Positions 9,304 through 17,436 of a DNA stretch of 64,000 nt are shown here, one piece after another. Position 1 is the first letter of the stretch. Every line of letters starts with the position of its first letter. Source of the DNA: Endozoicomonas sp. G2_1 (GTDB lineage: Bacteria > Pseudomonadota > Gammaproteobacteria > Enterobacterales > Alteromonadaceae). The notes beneath the pieces were generated by a model. It ran no database searches. It was not told the DNA's origin and saw nothing but the letters and a program-made list of their open reading frames with translations. The position numbers and the translations under genes are program-made. The stretch spans positions 1 through 64,000 of the forward strand of contig NZ_JAGHQT010000009.1 of the NCBI RefSeq assembly GCF_017744155.1, written 5' to 3'.

Positions 9304-11907
9304 CTAGACCGCCTGTTGAACAATGACTGTTTCGGCTTTTTTGGTATAACGATCCATTTGATCAAAATTCAAATATCTATAGGTATCTGCAGCGGTAGCA
9401 TCAATTTGCTTAGCATATTCAAAATACTCATCTGGCGATGGTAATTTGCCAAGAATTGCGCCAACAGCAGCGAGTTCTGCCGAGGTCAAATAAACGTTAG
9501 CGCCCGTGCCCAAACGATTTGGGAAGTTTCGCGTTGACGTAGACAGCACCGTTGACTTTTCTGCTACCCGCGCTTGATTGCCCATACACAATGAACAACC
9601 TGGTGTTTCTATGCGCACACCCGCTTTGCCATAAGTGAAGTAGTAACCTTCTTCAGTGAGCTGGTCGCGATCCATTTTGGTCGGCGGAGCAACCCACATT
9701 CTGGTATTCAACACTCCGCCAGTGTTACTCATATAATTATCGAGTAATTTACCAGCTGCTCTAAAATGGCCAATATTAGTCATGCACGAACCAATAAATA
9801 CTTCGTCAACACTGTCGCCAGCGACTTCAGACAATAACTTGGCATCGTCAGGATCATTTGGGCAACACACTATCGGTTCAATAATTTCATTGAGATCAAT
9901 TTCTAACACATGAGCGTATTCGGCATCGGCATCGGCACTCATTAACGACGGGTTCGCTAACCAATTTTCCATCGCGGTAATCCGACGTTCAATAGTTCGA
10001 ACATCGCCATAGCCCTCACTAATCATCCATTTAAGCATGATAATATTTGATCTTAGATACTCTTTAACCGCGTCTTCTTCGAGCTTAATTGTGCAGCCAG
10101 CGGCTGAACGCTCAGCAGATGCATCAGAGAGCTCAAAGGCCTGTTCAACAGTCAAGCCAGTTAACCCTTCAATTTCCAAGATGCGACCTGAAAACTCATT
10201 AATTTTTCCGGCTTTTTCTACCGTTAGTAAGCCTTGCTTGATGGCATAGTATGGAATCGCATGTACTAAATCGCGCAAGGTAATACCCGGCTGCATTTTG
10301 CCCTTAAAACGCACTAAAACAGACTCAGGCATATCCAATGGCATCACGCCGGTTGCGGCTGCAAAAGCCACTAAGCCAGAACCGGCTGGAAATGATATAC
10401 CAAGAGGGAAACGGGTATGTGAATCGCCCCCCGTACCAACCGTATCTGGCAATAACATGCGATTTAACCAAGAGTGAATAACACCGTCGCCGGGCTGTAA
10501 TGAGACGCCGCCGCGATTCATCATAAAATCAGGCAAGGTATAGTGAGTGTTCACATCTACCGGTTTCGGGTAAGCTGACGTATGGCAGAATGACTGCATC
10601 ACTAAATCTGCAGAAAAGCCCAAACAAGCGAGATCTTTCAGCTCATCTCGAGTCATGGGGCCAGTAGTATCTTGTGAACCTACAGTGGTCATCTTGGGTT
10701 CGCAGTATTGTCCTGCTCGAACCCCATCAAGGCCACATGCTTGACCAACCATTTTTTGCGCCAGAGTATAACCTTTACTTGAGTTTTCGCTGTCTTGTGG
10801 TTTAGCGAACAAATCGGTGTCAGCTAAGCCCATTGCGGCTCGTGCTCTAGCTGTTAAACCACGGCCAATGATCAACGGAATTCTACCGCCAGCTCTAACT
10901 TCATCCAGTAAAACAGGGCTTAGTGAGAATTCAGAAATAACCTCACCGGCTGCGTTTTTTACTACGCCTTGATACGGATAAATATCGATAACATCCCCCA
11001 TGTTCATTTGCTGAACATCGAGCTCTATCGGCAACGCTCCTGAGTCTTCCATAGTGTTGTAAAAAATAGGGGCAATTTTGCCCCCTAAACAGACACCGCC
11101 CGTACGCTTGTTAGGCACATGTGGGATGTCTTGCCCCATAAACCACAATACAGAATTAGTCGCCGATTTACGCGATGAGCCAGTGCCAACCACATCGCCA
11201 ACATAGGCCAGTGGAATACCGTTTTGCTGCATCGCTTCAATTTGCTTAATTGGCCCAACAACACCAGGTTGATCAGGAGTAATTCCCTCTCGCTCCATTT
11301 TTAGCATCGCTTTAGCATGCACAGGGATGTCAGGACGCGACCACGCATCTGGTGCCGGCGACAAATCATCAGTATTGGTTTCACCCGGCACTTTGAAAAC
11401 TTTAACAGTAATCTTTTCAGCAACGGCAGGCTTTTCAGTAAACCACTGTGCCTCTGCCCATGATTGAATAACCGCTTTAGCAGCTTGGTTACCGCTGTCT
11501 GCTTTATCCTTAACATCGTAAAAGGCATCAAACATTAACAGTGTTTTCTTTAATCCAGACGCGGCAATTTCGGCTAACTTTGAATCGTCTAAAAGGTCGA
11601 TTAGCGGCTCGATATTATAACCCCCAAGCATAGTCCCTAAGAGCTCCGTTGCTTGTGCTGGCGATAAAATTGGTGAACTAACCTCACCCTTGGCAACCGC
11701 GGCTAAAAAGCCCGCTTTAACATAGGCTGCTTCATCAACGCCGGCAGGTACTCGATTGGACAATAAATCAAGTAGTACTTGTTCCTCACCTACTGGTGGC
11801 GCTTTTACTAACTCAACAAGTGCCACCGTTTGCTCAGCGTTAAGCGGTGTTGGCACTAAACCTTGTTTCGCACGTTCTTCGACGTGTTGATAATATTCTG
11901 CAAGCAT
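9304..11907 (-). CDS. acnB: Aconitate hydratase B (E. coli-type)
   Basis: The 867-residue enzyme (E. coli AcnB is 865) interconverts citrate and isocitrate in the TCA cycle. It can also hydrate 2-methylaconitate in the methylcitrate cycle. The AcnB order is visible: N-terminal HEAT-like domain, then the swivel domain (GTGSSRKSATNSV), then the Fe-S core. The 4Fe-4S ligands are C708 (IGSCMTN), C771 and C774 (PGCSLCMGNQ). It is divergent from a second, dissimilar AcnB. Its codon use includes AGA and CGA arginines and looks less optimised than that of the paralogue. Confidence 0.95.
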   Translation of the reverse strand: MLAEYYQHVEERAKQGLVPTPLNAEQTVALVELVKAPPVGEEQVLLDLLSNRVPAGVDEAAYVKAGFLAAVAKGEVSSPILSPAQATELLGTMLGGYNIEPLIDLLDDSKLAEIAASGLKKTLLMFDAFYDVKDKADSGNQAAKAVIQSWAEAQWFTEKPAVAEKITVKVFKVPGETNTDDLSPAPDAWSRPDIPVHAKAMLKMEREGITPDQPGVVGPIKQIEAMQQNGIPLAYVGDVVGTGSSRKSATNSVLWFMGQDIPHVPNKRTGGVCLGGKIAPIFYNTMEDSGALPIELDVQQMNMGDVIDIYPYQGVVKNAAGEVISEFSLSPVLLDEVRAGGRIPLIIGRGLTARARAAMGLADTDLFAKPQDSENSSKGYTLAQKMVGQACGLDGVRAGQYCEPKMTTVGSQDTTGPMTRDELKDLACLGFSADLVMQSFCHTSAYPKPVDVNTHYTLPDFMMNRGGVSLQPGDGVIHSWLNRMLLPDTVGTGGDSHTRFPLGISFPAGSGLVAFAAATGVMPLDMPESVLVRFKGKMQPGITLRDLVHAIPYYAIKQGLLTVEKAGKINEFSGRILEIEGLTGLTVEQAFELSDASAERSAAGCTIKLEEDAVKEYLRSNIIMLKWMISEGYGDVRTIERRITAMENWLANPSLMSADADAEYAHVLEIDLNEIIEPIVCCPNDPDDAKLLSEVAGDSVDEVFIGSCMTNIGHFRAAGKLLDNYMSNTGGVLNTRMWVAPPTKMDRDQLTEEGYYFTYGKAGVRIETPGCSLCMGNQARVAEKSTVLSTSTRNFPNRLGTGANVYLTSAELAAVGAILGKLPSPDEYFEYAKQIDATAADTYRYLNFDQMDRYTKKAETVIVQQAV

Positions 11908-12192
11908 TATCTTTACCCATATCTATTTGTATTTGTTGAACTTGAGAACTGAGCACACTAAACAGCACGAGTACTAATTTTTTGCCCAGCTTTTTACATA
12001 GGCACCTGTTTGTTTTACTCAAAGCAGCGAACATGACTTGGTTTGACAATTAGGTGCTAAAATCGCAACACATTAGTTGACTCAAAGTGTAAAGTTAGAG
12101 GTTAAAATAAATTCACAACAGCTAAAATTAGACCTTAGTACTAGCACTAAATTTAGACACTGCTCAGATAAAAACTCGCTTGAAACGCTTTA

Positions 12193-12218
12193 TTGACAAT
12201 TGGTATAACCAATATAAT
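12193..12218 (+). promoter_or_regulatory. Promoter of second aconitase gene with embedded PdhR-type operator
   Basis: The plus strand has TTGACA (12193-12198) and TATAAT (12213-12218), separated by only 14 bp. The separating bases form ATTGGTATAACCAAT (12199-12213), a perfect inverted repeat. It matches the ATTGGT-N3-ACCAAT form of the PdhR operator, which is also found upstream of pdhR at 23284. Bound repressor would cover the whole promoter. It faces the gene at 12355, 141 bp downstream. I see no other named element in the 447-bp divergent gap (11908-12354). Confidence 0.65.
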
Positions 12219-12354
12219 CGAAATCTCTACCTCCTATAAACAACATGAATAATACTTATTTCAGCAAATGATTACTCGCGCTTAAAAAATCAGGTAAAAT
12301 ACCCAGCTAAAATAACTAAAAGATCAATTAGCATTTTTATAAAGTGAGTATCAA

Positions 12355-15153
12355 ATGAGTCAATATTCAGAATATTTAGCGGAAATCAAAACCCGCAAAG
12401 AAGAGCTTGGTTTAGCACCAAAGCCAATTGATAGCGCTGATTTGTTAGCGGAAATTATCGAGCAGATCAAAGATAAAGATAATGCTCACCGTGAAGATTC
12501 ATTAAACTTCTTCATTTACAACACACTTCCAGGTACAACAAGTGCTGCTGGCGCTAAAGCAGCATTTTTAAAAGAAATTATCTTAGGCAACGAAATCGTT
12601 GCTGAAATTTCAGTTGAATTTGCGTTTGAACTACTTTCACACATGAAAGGTGGTCCATCTATTGAAGTCCTTTTAGACATCGCATTAGGTGACAACGCTG
12701 AACTTGCCGCACAAGCAGCTGCGGTTCTTAAAACTCAAGTATTCTTATACGATGCTGACACTGCGCGTTTAGAAGCTGCATTCAAAGCAGGGAATGCCGT
12801 AGCAAAAGACATTTTAGAAAGCTATGCAAACGCAGAGTTCTTCACTAAGCTTCCTGAAGTTAAAGAGAAAATTGAAGTTGTTACTTACATCGCTGGAGTT
12901 GGTGATATCTCAACTGACTTGTTATCTCCAGGCCACCAATCTCACTCTCGTGCAGACCGTGAATTACACGGCCAATGTATGATCACTCCTGAAGCACAAC
13001 AAGAAATCGTTGCTCTTCAAGAACAGCACCCAGACAAGAAAGTAATGTTGGTTGCTGAAAAAGGCACTATGGGTGTTGGTTCTTCTCGTATGTCTGGTGT
13101 TAACAACGTAGCACTTTGGGCTGGTGAGCAAGCATCTCCTTACGTTCCATTTATTAATATCGCACCTATTGTTGCTGGTACTAACGGTATCGCACCTATC
13201 TTCCTTACTACGGTTGACGTAACTGGTGGTATAGGTCTTGACCTTAAAAACTGGGTTAAGAAAGTTGACGCCGACGGTAACACTGTAACTGACGCAAATG
13301 GCGACCCAGTTTTAGAAGAAGCATACTCAGTAGCAACGGGTACAGTTCTAACTATCGATACGAAAGCAAAGAAACTATTCAATGGCGGCGACGAGCTAGC
13401 TGACATTTCTTCTGCATTCACTCCACAAAAAATGGAGTTCATGAAAGCTGGCGGCTCATACGCTGTTACTTTCGGTAAAAAGCTACAAACATTCGCAGCT
13501 GAAACTCTAGGTGTTAACGCGCCAGCGGTTTACGCACTGTCGAAAGAAATTTCTCACAAAGGCCAAGGTTTAACCGCGGTAGAAAAGATCTTCAACCGTA
13601 ACGCTGTAGGTGTTGCTTCAGACTCGCCATTGCACGCTGGTTCTGACGTACGTGTTAAAGTTAACATCGTAGGTTCTCAGGATACAACGGGTCCAATGAC
13701 TTGTCAGGAATTAGAAGCAATGGCTGCTTCTACAATCGCATCTAGCGTAGACGGTGCTTTCCAGTCTGGTTGCCACACAGCTTCTGTATGGGACAGCAAA
13801 GCAAAAGCAAATACACCTAAGCTAATGGCATTCATGAACGCGTTTGGTGTTATCACAGCTCGCGACCCGAAAGGCGTTTACCACTCAATGACTGACGTTA
13901 TCCACAAAGTATTGAACGACATCACAGTTGATGACCGTGCAATTATCATCGGTGGCGACTCACATACTCGTATGTCTAAAGGTGTAGCGTTCGGTGCTGA
14001 CTCAGGTACGGTCGCAATCGCACTTGCAACAGGTGAGTCTGCAATGCCAATCCCTGAGTCAGTAAAAGTTACATTCAAAGGTAACATGGCTGGCCACATG
14101 GACTTCCGTGACATCGTTCACGCTACTCAAGCTCAAATGCTTAAGCAGTTCGACGGCGAAAACGTATTCCAAGGTCGTATCATCGAAGTACACATAGGTA
14201 CGCTTCTAGCTGACCAAGCATTCACATTCACTGACTGGTCTGCAGAAATGAAAGCGAAAGCGTCTATCTGTATCTCTAATAACGAAACATTGATTGAGTC
14301 TATCGAGCTTGCCAAATCTCGTATTCAAATCATGATCGACAAAGGTATGGAAAACGAAGCGGGCATGTTAGGTGGTCTAATCAAGCTAGCTGACGAGCGT
14401 ATCGCTGGTATCAAGTCTGGTGAGCAACCAGCACTAGCACCTGATAACAACGCTAAGTACTACGCGGAAGTTGAAATCGACTTAGATTCAATCGTAGAGC
14501 CTATGATTGCTGACCCAGACGTAAACAACGAAGACGTATCTAAGCGTTACACCCACGATGTTATCCGTCCTGTTTCTTACTACGATGGTAAGCCAGTTGA
14601 CCTAGGTTTCGTTGGTTCTTGTATGGTTCACAAAGGTGACATGCAAATCATCGCGCAAATGTTCCGTAACTTAGAAAAGCAAAACGGTGCAATTGAATTC
14701 AAAGCGCCTCTAGTTGTTGCTCCACCAACGTACAACATCGTTGACGAGTTAAAAGCAGAAGGCGATTGGGACATTCTAGCGAAGTACTCAGGTTTCGTAT
14801 TCGACGACGACAACCCGAAAGGTGAAGCTCGTAAGACTTACGAAAACATCTTATACCTAGAACGCCCGGGCTGTAACTTATGTATGGGTAACCAAGAAAA
14901 AGCGGAGCCAGGTGACACTGTTATCGCCACTTCAACTCGTCTATTCCAAGGCCGTGTTGTAGCTGACTCAGCTGAGAAGAAGGGTGAATCTCTACTAGGT
15001 TCAACGCCTCTAGTTGTACTTTCAACTATCCTAGGTCGTTTCCCAACTATGGATGAGTACAAAGCAGCAGTTGAAGGCATTGACCTGACTCGCTTTGAGC
15101 CGCCAAAAGAAGAAATGACTACAGAGTTTATTGCCGTAAAACGTGTAGGCTAA
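12355..15153 (+). CDS. acnB: Second aconitate hydratase B, long Bacteroidota-like form
   Basis: The 932-residue protein is an AcnB-family aconitase/2-methylisocitrate dehydratase, about 65 residues longer than the E. coli type. Cluster ligands are C756 (VGSCMVHK), C840 and C843 (PGCNLCMGNQ). The swivel domain has GVGSSRMSGVNNV. Extra length lies in the swivel region (about residues 305-335, ADGNTVTDANGDP) and the C-terminal part. As I recall them, flavobacterial AcnB proteins share its opening and long internal stretches, so lateral transfer is plausible. Codons are strongly biased to GGT, CGT, AAC and TTC, a mark of high expression. It probably provides the main aconitase activity, under PdhR control. 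Confidence 0.9.
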   Translation: MSQYSEYLAEIKTRKEELGLAPKPIDSADLLAEIIEQIKDKDNAHREDSLNFFIYNTLPGTTSAAGAKAAFLKEIILGNEIVAEISVEFAFELLSHMKGGPSIEVLLDIALGDNAELAAQAAAVLKTQVFLYDADTARLEAAFKAGNAVAKDILESYANAEFFTKLPEVKEKIEVVTYIAGVGDISTDLLSPGHQSHSRADRELHGQCMITPEAQQEIVALQEQHPDKKVMLVAEKGTMGVGSSRMSGVNNVALWAGEQASPYVPFINIAPIVAGTNGIAPIFLTTVDVTGGIGLDLKNWVKKVDADGNTVTDANGDPVLEEAYSVATGTVLTIDTKAKKLFNGGDELADISSAFTPQKMEFMKAGGSYAVTFGKKLQTFAAETLGVNAPAVYALSKEISHKGQGLTAVEKIFNRNAVGVASDSPLHAGSDVRVKVNIVGSQDTTGPMTCQELEAMAASTIASSVDGAFQSGCHTASVWDSKAKANTPKLMAFMNAFGVITARDPKGVYHSMTDVIHKVLNDITVDDRAIIIGGDSHTRMSKGVAFGADSGTVAIALATGESAMPIPESVKVTFKGNMAGHMDFRDIVHATQAQMLKQFDGENVFQGRIIEVHIGTLLADQAFTFTDWSAEMKAKASICISNNETLIESIELAKSRIQIMIDKGMENEAGMLGGLIKLADERIAGIKSGEQPALAPDNNAKYYAEVEIDLDSIVEPMIADPDVNNEDVSKRYTHDVIRPVSYYDGKPVDLGFVGSCMVHKGDMQIIAQMFRNLEKQNGAIEFKAPLVVAPPTYNIVDELKAEGDWDILAKYSGFVFDDDNPKGEARKTYENILYLERPGCNLCMGNQEKAEPGDTVIATSTRLFQGRVVADSAEKKGESLLGSTPLVVLSTILGRFPTMDEYKAAVEGIDLTRFEPPKEEMTTEFIAVKRVG

Positions 15154-15194
15154 GAGTAACGCGTGGGCTAATTTAGCTAACACAAACAAATAAT

Positions 15195-15228
15195 AAAAAG
15201 CCTAAACTGAATAAGTTTAGGCTTTTTT
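15195..15228 (+). terminator. Intrinsic terminator of second aconitase gene
   Basis: AAAAGCCTAAACT and AGTTTAGGCTTTTTT pair around a short loop (GAATA region) and end in a T run, 41 bp past the stop codon. Confidence 0.85.
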
Positions 15229-15281
15229 GTATCTATACCCTTAAAGGTAAACAGCGACCACTTAAACTTGTCGCGTTAGTC

Positions 15282-15635
15282 TCACTTTTCTTGGGGCACA
15301 GGGCACTCTAAGTTGGCGGCTAACGAACCAAAAATCATATTGGGGAATGAACGTCTGTCATTGAATTCTTCAATACCTTCCAGTAACTCAAGCTTAAAAC
15401 CATAGCTTCGACAAATCATAATAGATCGTCTTAACAAAAAGGTTGATAAGGTGCTAAACGGTGCTTTTGAGTTTGGAATAACTTCTATGTGATAAGTACC
15501 GTCTTCGCGTTTGGTTTCGCGAAACTGAACGTTGTGATCAAAATCCCACTGAGCCTGACCATTGCTCGATTCAATGTTTTGAGCACATCCTGACAACACA
15601 CTTACCAACAGAGCAGCGATTACAACTTTGTTCAT
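15282..15635 (-). CDS. Small predicted lipoprotein of unknown function
   Basis: The 117-residue protein has a lipoprotein signal peptide with lipobox LSGC (acylated cysteine at residue 17), so it is anchored in the envelope. The mature part has two more cysteines that could form a disulfide (MICRSYGF and NLECPVP). I do not recognise a family. It lies between the second aconitase and lpdA on the minus strand and is separated from both by terminators, so it is a single-gene unit. Confidence 0.75.
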   Translation of the reverse strand: MNKVVIAALLVSVLSGCAQNIESSNGQAQWDFDHNVQFRETKREDGTYHIEVIPNSKAPFSTLSTFLLRRSIMICRSYGFKLELLEGIEEFNDRRSFPNMIFGSLAANLECPVPQEK

Positions 15636-15739
15636 TGCTTTCCTCTTTCCATGTTTGAAACTTTATACTTTAAACAATCTATCAATATTAACGCTTGTTT
15701 TCCATTTATAGCTTTACTCGCCATATAAAAATTCAGAAA

Positions 15740-15772
15740 TAAAAAAAGGGCTAGTGTTGTCACTGGCCCTTC
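15740..15772 (-). terminator. Intrinsic terminator of lpdA
   Basis: Read on the minus strand, AAGGGCCAGTG and CACTAGCCCTT pair around ACAA with one wobble and are followed by TTTTTTT, 24 bp past the lpdA stop. Confidence 0.85.
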
Positions 15773-15796
15773 TATTACAACTAGTGTTAGTTGTTA

Positions 15797-17227
15797 TTAT
15801 TTTTTCTTTTTAACGGCTTTCGCGTTAGGTAAATCAGTGATTGAACCTTCAAATACTTCAGCGGCTAAACCAATTGACTCATTTAATGTTGGGTGAGCGT
15901 GAATAGTTAAGGCAACGTCTTCAGCGTCAGCGCCCATTTCAACAGCTAAACCAATTTCGCCAAGCATTTCACCAGCATTGATACCAACAATTGCACCACC
16001 TAAAACACGACCAGATTCTTTATCAAAAATCAGCTTAGTTTTACCTTCAGTACGTGCTGAAGCAATAGCGCGACCAGAAGCTGCCCAAGGGAAGTTAGCC
16101 ACTTCAATGTTAAGGCCTTGCTCTTTTGCTTCTTTCTCGGTTACACCAACCCAAGCCATCTCTGGGTCTGTGTAAGCAATAGAAGGGATACAACGAGGTT
16201 CAAATACGTGCTTCTTACCAGCGATAACTTCAGCAGCTACGTGCGCTTCGTGAACCGCTTTGTGGGCAAGCATAGGTTGACCAACAACATCGCCAATCGC
16301 AAAAATGTGGTTAACGTTAGTGCGAAGTTCATTTGAAACATTGATAAAGCCGCGCTCATCAACGTTAACACCAGCTTGGTCTGCTGCTACTAAGTGACCG
16401 TTTGGCTTACGACCTACAGCAACCAAGATCTTGTCGTAACGCACTTGGCTCTCTGGCGCATTTTTGCCTTCGAAAGTGACGTATAAACCATCGTCTTTAG
16501 CGTCAACGGCAACAACCTTAGTTGATAACATAATGTTGAAACGCTTTTTGTTGTAGTTTTGGTAAGCTTTAACAATGTCTTTGTCGGCTGCAGGCACTAA
16601 CTGGTCAGCAAACTCAACAACAGACACGTTTGAACCTAAAGAGCTGTATACTGTCCCCATTTCTAGGCCGATAATACCGCCACCAAGTACTAACATTTCT
16701 TCAGGAACGTCTTTTAACTCAAGAGCACCTGTAGAGTCGATAACACGAGGATCTTCTTTTGGAATAAATGGCAAATCAACAACCGATGAACCACAAGCGA
16801 TAATCGCATTGTCAAATTCAACCGTTGTTGTACCTTCTTCAGTTTCAACTGCAATAGTTTTGTCTGAAGTAAACTTGCCGTAGCCGTATACAGTCGTCAC
16901 TTTACGCTGCTTGGCCATACCAGCCAAACCGCCAGTTAACTGACCAATGACGCTGTCTTTCCAGTCGCGAACTTTGTCTAAATCAATTTCAGGCTTACCA
17001 AAGCTAACACCGTGAGATGCCATATCAGCAGCATCATCAATGACTTTAGCAACGTGTAATAGTGCTTTAGAAGGAATACAACCAACATTTAAACAAACAC
17101 CGCCTAGCGTTTTACGGCTTTCAACTAAAACAACGTCAAGTCCTAAATCCGCAGCGCGGAATGCGGCTGAGTATCCGCCAGGGCCTGCACCTAATACAAC
17201 CACTTGAGTTTTAATATTATTACTCAT
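15797..17227 (-). CDS. lpdA: Dihydrolipoyl dehydrogenase (E3)
   Basis: The 476-residue flavoenzyme reoxidises dihydrolipoamide in the pyruvate and 2-oxoglutarate dehydrogenase complexes and the glycine cleavage system. Visible parts are the FAD motif GAGPGGYSAA, the redox disulfide GGVCLNVGCIPSK, the NAD-binding GGGIIGLEMG and the C-terminal active-site histidine motif HAHPTLNES. It is the last gene of the aceE-aceF-lpdA order. A 209-bp gap with hairpins separates it from aceF, consistent with separate control. Confidence 0.97.
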   Translation of the reverse strand: MSNNIKTQVVVLGAGPGGYSAAFRAADLGLDVVLVESRKTLGGVCLNVGCIPSKALLHVAKVIDDAADMASHGVSFGKPEIDLDKVRDWKDSVIGQLTGGLAGMAKQRKVTTVYGYGKFTSDKTIAVETEEGTTTVEFDNAIIACGSSVVDLPFIPKEDPRVIDSTGALELKDVPEEMLVLGGGIIGLEMGTVYSSLGSNVSVVEFADQLVPAADKDIVKAYQNYNKKRFNIMLSTKVVAVDAKDDGLYVTFEGKNAPESQVRYDKILVAVGRKPNGHLVAADQAGVNVDERGFINVSNELRTNVNHIFAIGDVVGQPMLAHKAVHEAHVAAEVIAGKKHVFEPRCIPSIAYTDPEMAWVGVTEKEAKEQGLNIEVANFPWAASGRAIASARTEGKTKLIFDKESGRVLGGAIVGINAGEMLGEIGLAVEMGADAEDVALTIHAHPTLNESIGLAAEVFEGSITDLPNAKAVKKKK

Positions 17228-17305
17228 GCTAACCTCAATAATTAATTAATAGCGATAATTCCAGCATCACTAACAGGGTTAATCACGCTCAATTATCATG
17301 CGACT

Positions 17306-17332
17306 TTTACTGGTGACATTTACCAGTGAAAA
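17306..17332. promoter_or_regulatory. Inverted repeat upstream of lpdA
   Basis: TTTTACTGGT and ACCAGTGAAAA pair around about 7 nt, roughly 80 bp upstream of the lpdA start. It could be an operator or an RNA hairpin. It differs from the PdhR boxes in half-site and spacing. Its role is not clear from sequence. Confidence 0.35.
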
Positions 17333-17402
17333 CTTGTTCATTATGGCTGGCAAGTGTACTGAATGTCAGCAAAAATCGCCATATTTATCTTGCTTTAATG
17401 TA

Positions 17403-17427
17403 AAAGTGAGTGCACTGCACTCACTTT
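17403..17427 (-). terminator. Hairpin between aceF and lpdA, possible attenuator
   Basis: AAAGTGAGTGC and GCACTCACTTT form a perfect 11-bp stem with a 3-nt loop, starting 9 bp past the aceF stop. On the minus strand it is followed by TTACATTA, a weak T-rich tail. It may end part of the aceEF transcripts while allowing some readthrough into lpdA. Confidence 0.55.
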
Positions 17428-17436
17428 ATTGGCCAA

